Below, piece by piece: positions 34,021 through 45,780 of a DNA stretch of 64,000 nucleotides (positions are counted from its first letter, which is position 1; each line of letters begins with the position of its first letter). Origin of the DNA: Lunularia cruciata (taxonomy: Eukaryota > Streptophyta > Marchantiopsida > Lunulariales > Lunulariaceae); contig OX419761.1 in assembly GCA_948567375.1 (NCBI GenBank), positions 58,530,501 through 58,594,500 on the forward strand, in the 5' to 3' direction. The translations under genes and the position numbers were made by a program. The notes under the pieces were generated by a model, which saw only the letters and a list, made by a program, of their open reading frames with translations, searched no databases and was not told where the DNA came from.

Positions 34021-35460
34021 GTAGCATCCTTTGGGGTAGGCCAATCAATAATGGCCTTGATATTCTCTTCTTCCATCTTGATCCACTCTGATGAGATCTT
34101 ATGACCCAAGAAGGTAACCTCCTTCTGCCAAAAAGCACACTTTGACTTCTTGCAGTAAAATTTCCACTGTTGTAGTCATCTTAGGACTTCTCGCACATGA
34201 TTCATGTGTTCTACCTCTGTCCTACTATAGATTATGATATCATCTAAGAACACTACCACGGACTGATCCAATAGTCCCTCCAACACCCGATGCATCTAAT
34301 CCATGAAGACCGCTGGAGCATTAGTGAGTCCAAAAGGTAGAACTCTCTACTCAAAATGTCCATACCTTGTGCGAAAGGCAGTCTTTGGCACGTCCTCTCC
34401 TTCAATGGGAATTTGCCAATAGCCGCTATGAAGATCTAGCTTGGAAAGTAGCGTGCTCCACTTAATTGATCAAGCAGGTCATCAATCCGAGGCAAGGGAT
34501 ATGCATTCTTCATGGTTTGCTTATTGAGCCCACGGTAATCAATACAGAAACAAAGTCCTCCATCCTTCTTTGGAGAAAATAGTACCGGTGCTCCCCACGG
34601 AGAGGTACTATGTCGTATGAAATCCTTCTCCAACAACTCTGTAAGTGTTGTTCGCAACTCCTCCAACTCCTTTGGTGAGAGCCGATAGATTGGTGTACTC
34701 ACTGGAGTACTCCTTGGCAATAACTTGATCTTGAAGGGCATACCTTGATCAGAGGGTAATCCCTTTGGCAGATCATCCGGAAACACATCTATAAACTCTT
34801 GAACTATCCGATCAACTGTTGCTTGATGCAGCACTTGGACCTCCTCAGATTGTTCTTGTGCAATCAGCTTGATCCACACCGCAAATACAGACTTATCTTC
34901 TTCCAAAGCTTGCTCTATGGCTGCTTCATTAACAAACTTTCCCTTCTAGGGACTCATCTCTCTTCCAAGCTTGCTCCATGGTTGCCTTCCTGGCAAACTT
35001 CCCATCTTGGGACTGACTATTCTTAGGTGTCTTACTTGGAGGTGCCAGACAACCTAATCGGAAATTCCTACCTTGGTGTTGTACTTGAATTTGACGTTGG
35101 GTCCAATCAAATTGAACCTTATGATGTTCAAGCCAAGGTAGACCCAGAATGATATCATAGTGTAGAGGTGCCACTACAAACCTCATACACTCCAAATACT
35201 CCTTCCCAATCTTGAAGGTAATAGAATGCGAGGTGCGGAATGCAGAACCTTTTCTACCATCTGCCATCATCAAACTACTTCCAATCACTGGCTTGATAGG
35301 AATACCCAATTCCTTTGCTACTTGCATAGACATGCAATTCTCTGAACTTCCAAAATCAACCAAAATCCTACAACCCCGATTAGATATCATACCTTGCAAG
35401 TGAAGCAAACTTGCATAGGTCGAGCCTTCAATCCCATTGGAACTAATCAAGCTCCCAATA
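34021..35460 (-). pseudogene. C1 Pol, proximal part: protease and RT
   Basis: Protease with ILVDFGSSENCMS (the usual DSG is changed to DFG) and [13 protein letters not shown], then an acidic linker shorter than in C2. RT has [25 protein letters not shown] and [17 protein letters not shown] small deletion near 34440 breaks the frame before LDLR. The FLDD active-site region (34230-34260) is readable but stop-containing. The block is cut at 34021 by C2 and resumes at 28371. The DSG change and indels make it inactive. Confidence 0.85.
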
Positions 35461-35479
35461 GGCGGCTCAAAGTCTCCTA

Positions 35480-36382
35480 CTAGGATTCTTCATTTCCTTG
35501 ATCATTCTTTTCCACAAACTCCATCTGAGCAACTTGTCAAGATTGCACATTCCTAAGTGGACATTCAGCAATGCGATGCCCAACTTGGCAACAATAAAAG
35601 CAACCTCCATTTTGTCGTAATCTTTCTCTATCTGCTATGCCAAGTGGGCTTCGTTGGATAGCATCAATCTCCATTGGTACCGGTTCTTCCACTCGTGCGT
35701 AGTGTATTGGTAGGCTTTGTGCATGTCGAGGTCAAGACCAATTTGTCGCAACCAAGGAATCAAAATGCTCAGCCAATTGCATAGCTTCTTCTACATTTTG
35801 TGGCTCCTGCATGGTCACCTCCAATTTGGTTTTTGACTTCAATCCTCACAAAAATTGATCCTGAACTTCACCTTCTTGGATATCTAGAATTTGCATGATG
35901 ATGTTCTGAAATTGTGTGATGTAGCTTCTCACTGAGCCAATCTGCCTCAACTCTGCCAATTTATCTCGTGCGGCTCGGGTGGCATTTATTGTTTGAAATC
36001 GACCAAGTATTGCATCTTTGAATTCCACCCATGTCAAAATTGGTGTAACAATTTTTCGTTAAGCTCTTTCTTCTTGAAATCGCCACCAAAGTTTTGCCAT
36101 GCCATCCAATTGGCTAGAAGCCAAGAGAATTTGTTTCCGCTTGTCTTGAAGATTGGTGGCTTCAAAGTAACGTTTGCAATCAAACACAAAATTCTCCACT
36201 GTGCCTGGAAGATTCTTGCCTTCAAACACCTTGGGTTTCAAAAATCGAATGCAATCTTCTCTATCTTGAACTAGCGCTCTGTCTATCTGTTCTCGTCGTT
36301 GCTGGTCTCGTTCATCCAACAATCGAGTAAGATGCTTGATTTGTTGTTGCATTGCAAGGATAACATCCGGTATTGCCGCCAT
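35480..36382 (-). pseudogene. C1 Gag
   Basis: ATG at 36382 (MAAIPDVILAMQQQ), colinear with C2 Gag: LTRLLDERDQQRREQ, KPKVFEGKNLPGTVENF, KLWWRF, AILGRFQTINATRAARDKL, QIGSVRSYITQFQNI and the knuckle CFYCCQVGHRIAEC. It carries a TAA just after EERA, further stops in the second half, and a small difference before the zinc knuckle. At the Gag-Pol junction the slippery site has decayed. Confidence 0.85.
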
Positions 36383-36639
36383 CACTACTTCTCTATTCCA
36401 CTACACTCAATTTATCTAGTTGATTAACACATAGATACAACACGTCCACCGTTCTCCATAAGTTACAACTGGAAGTATCAAGGGTTCCTCTGACACGGTG
36501 ATCATATGTAGAAAATCCTGCCCAAAGCGCGAGGTGATGAATTGTGTGAAACGATGCTTTGGTAATATCTGGACATGAAAGTCCAATGGTTTGGTGGAAG
36601 TGGATTTGGTGGTCCATAAATTCCATCCATCCCATTCCT

Positions 36640-36651
36640 GCTCTGATACCA
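36640..36651 (-). other. Primer-binding site of C1 (initiator Met)
   Basis: The minus strand reads TGGTATCAGAGC one base inside the 5' LTR, an exact 12-base match to the plant initiator-Met tRNA primer-binding site. Confidence 0.9.
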
Positions 36652-36652
36652 A

Positions 36653-37078
36653 TGTAAAAGACCAAAACCGAGGAGAGAAATAGGAGAATGGAAACTCACA
36701 TTGGGACACTTGAATGAGGGAAAACTCCAAATGCCTAGCATGAGCCTTGGCTTTGGTATTTATAGGTAGCATACAAGGCCCTTGGGAAGCTTCTCAAGAA
36801 GCTTCCTCAAGCCGCTTTCTTAGAGTGCAAGCCAAGTTAACTAGGAAGCTTCTCAAGAAACTTCCTTCTAGAAGCCGCCTACTTGGCATGCAAGCTAAGC
36901 TAGTTGGAAGCTTCTAGAAGCTTCCTTCTAGAAGCTACTTACTTAAGATGCAAGCTAAGCTAATCGGAAAGCTTCCCAAGAAGCTTCCTAGATCCTTCCG
37001 GAATATTCTGGGCTAATTTGTCTTATGTGTTACTTCGTGAGCCCAACTGACTTTGTCGCTAAACTCCATATTGTTACA
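36653..37078 (-). repeat. 5' LTR of C1
   Basis: 426 bp. The TATAAATA box on the minus strand lies at 36757-36764 and the GAA/TTC arrays lie to its right (upstream in element sense). The target duplication TGCAA follows at 37079-37083. Confidence 0.95.
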
Positions 37079-37083
37079 TGCAA

Positions 37084-38100
37084 GTTACCATTGGAGAGGG
37101 ATTTTCAAGGATTGTTTTGAGTATTGCAAACTTGTCATGTTTATCAAGCTTTTGCTAGAAATTCTACCTCTACTTGACCACTTAGATCAATTCCATTGCT
37201 AGGATCTTTTGAGAAGTGGAGAATTGATTTTGTAGGTCCTCTCAATAGAACCCTTAAGAATAATTGGTACATTGTTGTAGTTACTAATTATCTTACCAAG
37301 TGGGTTGAGGCTAGACTATTGAAGGACAAGAATGAAGATGAAGTTGGGAGATTTCTTTATGAATACATTATCACTAGGTTTGGATACCCTTTGGAGTTGG
37401 TTCTGATAGAGGTGGAGAGTTTACAAGAAGCATTTCTATAGCCATGCTACACTATTTCTTTATCACATAGAGTAACTACATCCTATAAGCCAAATTCTAA
37501 TGGCTTGGTAGATAGAACCAATTAGACCTTGTCCATGATGTTGGCCAAAGATGCAGAAATGGAGGGAGCTAAACATCATTGGAACAAGAGGATTCATGCA
37601 GTTTTGTGGGAGTATAGGACAACCATGAAGACTTCCATCGGATATTCTCTATTTCAATTGGTATATGATATTGAGTCTACCTTACCTATTCACTTTGATC
37701 TTCCTACCTTCCAAAGCATTCATAAGAGATTGAAGAAAGCACAAGCAAGTGATGTAGAGAAGTCAAGGAAGGATCAACTCATGGAATTGGAAGAGGCAAG
37801 AGCAATTGCTATGGTTTGAGTGAAGCAAGCCCAAAGGAAACAAAAGGAGATCTATGACAAGAGGTAAGGCAAGAAGAAGGTGGAACTTTTTAAAGAAGGT
37901 GATTGGGTAATGTTGTTTGATTCTATTTGATTCAAGAGAGTGCAAAATTATTTTCTGCCTAAGTACTTTGGACCTTTCATAGTGGAGAAGGTGTGGGGCA
38001 ATTACACCTATGATCTCAAGGAGTTAGGAGGAAGACAATTTGGTAGGATTAACCACAATAGGTTGAAGATGTATCATAGAAGATAGAGCGACCTTCAATT
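37084..38100 (+). pseudogene. B3 integrase, distal part
   Basis: Continues B3 after the nested insertion: GYHWRG-like sequence, the second half of the zinc region, then FEKWRIDFVGPLNRTLKNN (first D), TNYLTKWVEARLL, RFLYEYIITRFGYPLELVL (the second D is changed), and a region equivalent to the DDE glutamate near 37500 that is mutated. ALWEYRTTMKTSIGYS-type and FQLVYDIESTLPI sequences end the core, followed by a C-terminal K/E-rich segment to about 38085. Stops near 37440 and 37525. Colinear with B1 18150-19140. Confidence 0.8.
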
Positions 38101-38134
38101 TGAGGACAAAGTGAAAACTTAGTTCGGGAGTAAA

Positions 38135-38823
38135 TGTAACACCCATTTGTGCGTGTGTATGGTATTGTCATATTTAGCTTGGTATTAAAAGTACTTGAGA
38201 GATATTATTTATATAGAGATAAAGGATGGTTCTACATTAGTCATGATTAGCTAAAGTTAGTCATAGTTGAGATAGAGGGGATCTTATTTTAGAGGAAGTG
38301 GAAAAGATGAGCACCACTATTTTGGATTCTAGTGTATTGAATTGGTATTATTCCTAGGTGTTTGGCTTGGAGGAGAGAGTTAAGAACTCTTGGACCCACA
38401 ATCCTTTTTGTTTTAGATTCTTCTATAGTCTAAGGATAGCCCATGTGAAGGAATCCTTGACTTGGTGGTTGGATCAAGATAAGACCACATGTTTAGGAGA
38501 ATATTCTTGTGAGCATAGATATTACTTTAGCTTTTTGACTTTATTTGACTTTTAGCCTAGTAACTTGAGTTTCTTCTGTTATTAGTAACTTTGGTGCATA
38601 ACTGTTTCACAAGTATATAAACTAATAGTGAGGAGTTACTCATCATCCTTGCATTTGCAACTATCTCTCTCATTGAGTTCTCTAGTGAGGAATGTGTTGA
38701 GTCTTGGAGTGTTAGCCTTGGAGTATTATGACGGAGTTGGAGTTCTTTGCCTTCTTAGTCCATGGTGCACTACCATAATAGCCTTTAGAGGTTCATCTTG
38801 AGTGAGAGAATGGCCTATTCATA
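38135..38823 (+). repeat. 3' LTR of B3
   Basis: 689 bp, TGTAACACCC ... CATA, preceded by the polypurine-like TTCGGGAGTAAA (38122-38134). Homologous to the B1 LTRs. GTCC follows outside. Confidence 0.85.
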
Positions 38824-39954
38824 GTCCACCTTGGGCTTACAAGTACCTCACCTTTCTTCCCTTTGTTCCTTCTCATCCTTGGATGATTTTGAGAATGAAG
38901 TTGTACCAAATGACTCTAAAGGTAAAGAAGGTGGCATTTGGGTTGATCTTTTCATCTACTTCTTTGCACTTTGTCCTTGATGCAATCTTATTATAGGATT
39001 TATCCTGGCCAACTTGTGTAGAGCTCCATAGACTTGATCACTTTGCTCAATATATCATGGTTTCATTCCTTGACAAAAACACAAAGTTTTGTAGGAAGCC
39101 TCCTTAGGACTCAAGCCACTACTTGAGCATCTCAATAACGTAGAGTGAGCCCTTGCTTAGGTACTTGGCTCAAAAGACTTTGAAACCTTTTGGTGTAATC
39201 CCTCAACTTCTCACTCATCTTTTGCTCTAAAATATTGAGGTTGGCAAAGATATTTGCCTTGTAATCTAGTTCTTTGAAATGTTCTAGGAATTGTCTTCTT
39301 ATTATATGTGAATCTTCTACATTCTCAAAGTTTTGGCTTACATGCATGTACTAGCTCCTTGCATTCTTTTGCAATAGGCGTGGAAAGATTCAATGTTTGT
39401 TAGCTTATGCATCTTCTTTGTTAGCCATAGTGATTGCTTTGAATTATTTCATAAAGGTATCAAGACCCTCCTCTCCACCCTTACCATTGAATTTTTGGTA
39501 CCTTTGATGCATGGAGTCTCCTTGTACAAGTGAGTAACAATATAGATCCAAGTCTAGAGCTAGACTTGGAAAGGCTTTTTGATTTTGTGGTGAAAGGGAT
39601 GATACACTAGGATTGCGATCCTCAAATTTGTTTGAGCTACAAATTATAAGTTGGACTTCTAGAGAAACTTCATACTCCGGGTCTTGTCAAGAGTTCTTGG
39701 GGTGTCAACAACAAGTGCTCTTCTTTGGTGTCTATTACTATTATCCTCTCAAGTTGGTTAAATTTACCTTGACCTTTTCTCTCATTAATTGTGCACCACT
39801 TAGTGTTGCACTTCTAATCTTTTGAATGCTCTCAAGTCACAAAAGGATGGAATGTCTCCTTGAAATACATGCTTGCTAACATTCATTGGCTCATCTTCTT
39901 CTCTTCTACCCACTTTGAAGAGAGTATATCTAGCAGTGGTGCTTGAATGCATGT
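38824..39954 (-). pseudogene. Gag-like remnant of an older retroelement
   Basis: On the minus strand 39347-39132 reads a 71-residue peptide containing YKANIFANLNILEQKMSEKL and RDYTKRFQSLLSQVP, which has the look of a capsid segment (..L..Y..RF..L). The rest is stop-filled. B3 probably inserted into this older element, part of which may also be left at 21056-21841. The family is not resolved. Confidence 0.4.
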
Positions 39955-41735
39955 GACAACCCCATGTCAACATACTAATAGTAGAAATAGTAGGAACAAG
40001 TTGTTCACTTAAGTATACAAAAATAGCTAGAGTTGAAAAAAAGTGTCATAATTGATTTATTATCTCTTATTTAACCTCTTGGGCAAGAAATGTTCCTATA
40101 AGAGTTGGTCTCAACAATTATGGTGCACTATAGGAAAGAGAAAACTAAAATCACTCTTATGATAGATCTATTCCAAGTTCTGCCTAAAAGTGATGATTCA
40201 CTTCTGCCCAAAGGTTGTCTCACCCCATTGGTAGGTTACAAGCCAAAAGGTTATCATTGCCTTGAAGGTCACTTCACTAGAAAGGTCCCATCATTCTACC
40301 AACTACAACTTTGGTGACTTTGTACTACCCTTCCTAGAAGGTGCTACCTCAAAGGAGTCTTTGAATTGATTGATCATATGATATTTTGATTTAGCGGTAC
40401 TCTCAACGCTCCAAACTAAGTTTAGCCCTTCAATAAATTGCCTTGCTTCTTTGGAACCCTTGGAGATCCAACACCCAAGTCAAGAACAACTTTCTTCCTA
40501 CACTCAAGCATTTACATCCCAATTCTAAGTTTCCTGATCACTCCACAATAAAACATTCAATTGATTATTCAAAATGTAGACAATCAGCACCAAGGAGCAT
40601 AGGAGTCATGGTGCTCAATATTTGATCATCAAGAAATGTAAACATGATTTAATAGGCTTAAGCCTTGAGTATCTTTTTAATCCACCCCAAAAGAGAATCT
40701 AATGGTGGGAGATTTTTTTGGAAATCTCATGTTTGTATCTATGTTGTATATTGCTAATCCTAATTGTCTACCTAATCCTATCCTTAATGTGGCACACTTA
40801 AGAGTTTTTTTGCATGTTAGAGAAGGTGTCAATTCCTTGCTATTTATAGCTTGCAAAGTTACACACCATCAGTCCTACAACCCTAAAGGTCTTTGGGTAC
40901 AAAAAGGGTTTCCTACCATTGCAAAGGTCTCTTATGCCAAAGGTACTTTCACACTAAAGATCTTTTGTGTCAAGGGTCAAACTAGGCTAAAGATACTCAA
41001 TAATTAGCACATTTACACCATGTTACTTTACCTATGTTTATCTTTCATACTAAAACTAGACTAGGGAAAATAACTTCCTTCACCTCAACATCATCTAAAA
41101 CTCTAGGAGTAGGTATTCATTGTGCTCTCAAATTGCTGATTGGTGTGCTCCTTTAGCACATCCAACATTGGGTGAGTTGTTTGTCAGAGTTGACCTTTGC
41201 CTCTAATGCATGAATCTATGCCTTTAACTCACAAAACTTGGTCTTGTGTAGTTGCACTTGGATGGTCTTCTCCTCAAGATCCACTAATTGGTTCTTGGTC
41301 TCATCCATTGTCAAGAGCATCTTCTCCTTCTCCCTCTTTATACTCACAGGTAGGTCTTGAAGTTAAGCCATGACTTCCTTGAGGATCTTTGCTCACTTTG
41401 CATCCTTGTCTTTCTCATTCCTCTTGATTGTGGCAATCAAATCCCTGATTTTGGCCTCTTTTGTACTTTGAAGATTTGCATGAAATATCTCCGCAGCAAC
41501 CATTGTGATCTTTGCATCCTCTAACTCTCTTTTCAATGTGCTAACCTCCTTGTCCCAAGCCTTAGCTACACTTTGGAATTCTATTATTTTTGGCTCTATT
41601 TGAGATGGATCACCTTCTCTTTGTCTTACCATCAACAAAGGTCTGCTTTGAGCCTTGTCCGTCAAGCCTCTCCTTTCCTCTTTAATACAAAGGCCTCCTA
41701 TGCCAAGTCATTAGTCTTTTACCTTTGGCCACATT
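39955..41735. repeat. Repeat R, copy 2
   Basis: Colinear with 10147-11975, starting with the same TGACAACC. The two copies have many substitutions and small indels, so they are old. The left 1.1 kb is non-coding with repeated CAAAGGT words; the right part holds the coiled-coil remnant at 41393-41665. Confidence 0.6.
41393..41665 (-). pseudogene. Coiled-coil protein fragment in repeat R
   Basis: 90 residues on the minus strand, rich in K, E, D, A and L, with heptad-like stretches such as KAWDKEVSTLKRELEDAKI and EAKIRDLIATIKRNEKD. Copy 1 of the repeat has the same region in a more broken form. No family recognised; it could be a fragment of an extra structural ORF of a retroelement. Confidence 0.4.
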
Positions 41736-44277
41736 CTTGTACGTTGCTTTTCTTTCTTTGGGAACATATTGGGTGATTAGTTGTGGAGCTTGTGGATAGG
41801 AGGTTGCATGTAGACCTATCACTAAAAGTTTGAGCCCACTAGTTTTCCCAACCCTCCAAACCTTCTAGCCTTGTTTCTAATGTACCTTCTATTGGGTACA
41901 AGAATAACATGTAACCTAACTTGTCATCATAACATGTACTCCTAGTTTCCTGGTCATCACTTCCAATGCTACAAATGAGAAATAAATAGCACACCTAGAG
42001 CAAAGAACTTAAGTGCAACACTTGCACACAAATCCAAAATAATTGGGCGTATAGAGAGGATACAAGAAAAAGAAAACTAACAACTTTCCATGATTTTGAT
42101 AAGAATTTACCTCAAAGAGCACTTGATGTATCCAAGACCTGTTCACCATCCATACTACAAGAGCTAGTTCTAAGAGTTAGTTTTTTATGCCTTTTTATGG
42201 AGAACTAATTATGATACTCAACTTGAGGTAGCTTCTTTTCTACTTCTCATATTTCAGTGATTTTGAACTTAATAGAAAGCTTGTGAAATAATATTTCCAA
42301 TGATATGCTACAAGGCCCAATTTGACTACTATAACTCTTGTGACACTCTCTTGAACTTTGTTTGAGTTTTTGTGGTTCAAACATTAATTTTGAAATTCTG
42401 ATTGAGTGTTTGCTCTTGATTATTATTATTTTTTCACCAGATTTCTAGCTCAAAGGATTGTAGTACACATAATCCTCACAAAGAGCTAGACTCTAACAAA
42501 CTAAAAAATCCACAATCATGATAAAAAATGGAAAAATTGAGATTCAATTATGGTGGGAGAGGGAATTACTCCTTGGAGCTTATTCCAGTATTTCCAATAT
42601 AGTTTCTTATATTAGATATCAAGTCTTGTTAACCTTGTGTAGTGCACAAGACATTTGAATTGTCTTACTTTGTTTTGGCTAGAGTGAAGGACAGAATTCC
42701 TACTTTTAGGGAGGAAAACACACAAAACTTAATTTTTGGATGAAGACCTTGTTTTTGGAAGATATGCTTCTTCATCAGACTTAAGTATTCATAAATAATG
42801 GTTTCAAATTTCAGTGAAGATGAAATTTTGTCTTCCAAATATAGGATTATGTCTTTGGAAGATGGGGCAAACTCTGTTTGGAAGAGAAGGATGGCTCTTT
42901 GATGAAGAAGGACCAACAATAACAAATTTCAAGCATATGCAAAGACTGCCTCCAAAGATGGCTCACACAAATGGAGAGTGATAGGTGATTGAAGAGCATT
43001 GCAATCAAGGGAGGAAAATCCACAAATAAACTTGAGATTCCCATGGTGAAGAGGTTTCAGATTTTCTTAGCTTTCCATTCTTCACAAATTTTCACTTCTT
43101 GCAATTTGAGTGAGTACATGAGAAATTGGGTCACATTGTGAAGAGATAGATTGCTAGCACTATGGTAAAGACTAATTCCACTTGGGTTATTAAGAGCCCT
43201 TTTAATTTGAAGCCCCAATTGTTGATACATGGGAAATGGCTGCACAAAGAGTGATATTATAGAGGTTGAGATCAAGCTTTCTTTTGTGGAATTGGAAGTA
43301 TACCTTAGGTGTTATGGCTCTAGAGCTTTGAAGGAAGAAGAAAGTAGTTCTAGGAGGGTTGAGAGAAAATATGTGAGAATGGACACCCTTCTATTGGAAA
43401 AAGATGTTGGGAAGAGAGCCAAGAGTGGTAGGGGGATATACCTTTGATTTTGGTTCAACTTGAGTAGCTAGATATAAGCAAGGATTGATAAGGCCTTTGT
43501 CCATGATAAGCATTAAACCAAAGGATAGTTAATGGCTGATTATAAGAACCCAACTTGAAGGGAGATTACTAAGGTAATCATGAAGATATTCAAGCCTTAA
43601 CTTACCACCTATCTTACCAACTTGTAGGCTGCATTCTTTGAACACTTGTTTTTGGAAGGACCACTCTATTAGGTGTAGATCTCCCATATTCATATAGAAG
43701 ATGTACAACATGTTTGATAGGCCAATACCACTCTACCTAATGCTCTTTGTGGTGCATTTTCTACATCAATCATGGTTTACTCACCAAGGAAGAGAAGTTG
43801 GAATTCTCAAATCACGAAGTGTCACCTTCTTATTTTGAAGAAGACCCCAAGGGCTTACATCAAATGGAGCTCATGTGGGAGGCAGATGAGAAGTATTGGA
43901 AGATGGGAGAGCTTGTGAGTCTACTAAAGAAGGAGAAGAAGCACAAGTTCTACACCACTCCACCATCAAGAAGTCCACTATTTAGAAGAAGGTAAACAAG
44001 ACTTTAAGCTATCAAGGAGCAAATGAAAAGAAGATACACAACCCAAAGAAGAAGATGAGAGACTTTTTAAAGTGCATAAGATGGACTCTAATTGAGAGGA
44101 AGAAGCATTGGAGGAACCACAAGATGGCAATGATACCAAGAGCCAAGAAGAAGAGGACCTTGGACAAGTTGATGTATGGGGAATTAGCAACATTTTCACC
44201 CCCAATTGCACTTCACCAAATATAACCTTAAGTTACCTATTGAAGAATTGGAAAAGAAGGTAATTTCTATGAAGATG
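41736..44277. other. Decayed repeat sequence, no intact gene
   Basis: The first part (41880-42110) resembles the leader of element A, with TGTAACCT, CATCATAACA and GGTCATCACTTCC in the same order. The rest is AT-rich with short frames on both strands. 43747-43995 on the plus strand encodes a hydrophilic peptide (EEKLEFSNHEVSPSYFEEDP) of unknown origin that continues in broken form up to the solo LTR at 44283. I see no gene that could work. Confidence 0.4.
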
Positions 44278-44282
44278 AAGAG

Positions 44283-44679
44283 TCTAAAAGACCAAGACCA
44301 AGGAGAGAAATAAGAGAATGGAAGATCATTAGGACACTTGAATGTGGGAAAATCCAATTGCCTAGTATGAGCTTTGGCTTTGGTATTTATAGGGAGCATA
44401 CAGGGCTCTTGAGAAGCTTCCTTGAGCCGCTTTCTTAGAGTGCAAGCCAAGTTAATTGGAAAGTTTCTCAAGAACCTTCCTTTAGGAGCCGCCTACTTGG
44501 CATGCAAGCTAAGCTAATTGGAAGCTTCTAGAAGCTTCTTTCTAGAGGCTACCTACTTGGGGTGCAAGTTAAGCTAGCCAAGAAGCTTCCTAGATACTTT
44601 TGGAATTTCTAGGATAATTTGGCTTATTCTCTACTTTGTTAGTCTTACTAACTATGTTGTTAAACTCCATGTTGTTATA
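44283..44679 (-). repeat. Solo LTR of the C (heat-element) family
   Basis: 397 bp similar throughout to the C1 LTR in the same orientation, but much more diverged; ends changed to TC...TA. Exact 5-bp target duplication AAGAG at 44278-44282 and 44680-44684. TTTATA and several GAAGCTTC-type pairs survive. No internal sequence, so it is a recombined solo LTR. Confidence 0.88.
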
Positions 44680-44811
44680 AAGAGTAAGATCTTTCAAAGA
44701 GTGTCAAGGAACCATTGTAGGACTTGAGTAAGGAAAAACCATCCCAGCCATCAATATTGGAAGGTGGTTGACTGGGGTAGACAAGCAATTTGCTATTGAA
44801 AAATGCCTAGG

Positions 44812-45661
44812 TATAATACTCCAAGGACAAGAGAACTCTTCAAGAGAGAAAGCACAGATTTCACACTCAATCCTTTGATGCCCCAAAGGAAATCTTCTCT
44901 TTATTATATAGAAAGGAGGATCCACTCAAAGGAAGATCCACCCTTGGATCAGATACATGGATTGGTGATCTATTATCAAGCTCCATCCTTGGATTAGTTG
45001 TTTGGATGGATGACATATCAGTCCTTGTCCTATCTAGCTGGTCAAATGGGTTTGACCACATGGAATATTTAGGTAATATTCTTTTAGGAAGCTCAGAATT
45101 GCATGGGTAAGGTACCATTGGAAAGTTCTTGACAAGAAAACCATAAATAGTTAAAGCTTCCATAAAAGCTAAACTTAGCAATAAAGTACCTCAAATTTTA
45201 CCTTCTGCTTCAGGTTGTCTTGCAATACCTTCTACATCTTGGCTTGCAGTATATCATGGGGGAGTAGGCAAGCCTGTTTTCCCATAGGGGGGAAGATTCC
45301 TTCTTTTTTCAAGGTCTAATTCATCCGTTTAGGCCTCCAAAAATGGCTTTAAAGTTTTTAGGCTATTTTCTACTTCTGCTCTATTAGTAGAAGTGCTCTT
45401 TTGGTGATACCTCTATCTGATCTCCATTCTCCATTATGTAGATCCTTCCAAATGTCACCACCCCAAGTTTCACCTCTAGATCATATGTCTAGCTATTGAT
45501 TCTAAAGTCTTCAAGTATGTTTTGGTTTCTAGCCTATTAGTAGAAGTACTCTTTTGGTGATACCTCTATCTGATCTACTTAATCCATCATGTATAACATC
45601 CTCTTAGATTTACCAAACCAATTTTCATCTCTAGATCATGTGTCTAGCTATTGGTATTACA
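44812..45661 (-). repeat. Solo LTR of family S, minus orientation
   Basis: Reverse complement of the LTRs at 46215 and 50289: on the minus strand it starts TGTAATACC and ends near GTATTATA. Exact 5-bp target duplication CTAGG at 44807-44811 and 45662-45666. Longer (850 bp) than its relatives (about 585 bp), partly because of an internal tandem duplication (about 45375-45528 and 45535-45661). Confidence 0.82.
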
Positions 45662-45780
45662 CTAGGGTGAGGTATACTTAAAGCATCTTGCTACCTTTTG
45701 ATGATGGTCTTGGATACTTACTATTTGAGATAAAAGAAAGAATTCCCACAAGTTTTATGCTATTTATTTATGGTGACCAT

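Larger units (their letters stand above)
25842..37078 (-). mobile_element. Ty3/Gypsy chromovirus C1, nested in B3 and split by C2
   Basis: Complete element on the minus strand. The LTRs 25842-26267 and 36653-37078 are both 426 bp and differ at 8 positions by my count (about 98%). Exact 5-bp target duplication TGCAA at 25837-25841 and 37079-37083, inside the integrase zinc region of B3. An initiator-Met PBS (36640-36651) and a polypurine tract (26268-26280) are present. The internal region is Gag, protease, RT, RNase H, integrase, chromodomain, interrupted by C2 at 28377-34015. Without C2 it is about 5.6 kb. Many nonsense codons. Confidence 0.95.
21842..38823 (+). mobile_element. Ty3/Gypsy retrotransposon B3, Athila/Tat-like, split by nested C1/C2
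   Basis: A B-family copy with LTRs at 21842-22218 (truncated) and 38135-38823. Its coding sequence runs 22219-25836, is broken inside the integrase zinc region by an 11.2-kb insertion, and resumes at 37084. Without the insert the join matches B1 exactly (ILDAG then YHWRG). GTCC flanks both outer ends (21838-21841 and 38824-38827), a possible shortened target duplication. Confidence 0.88.
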
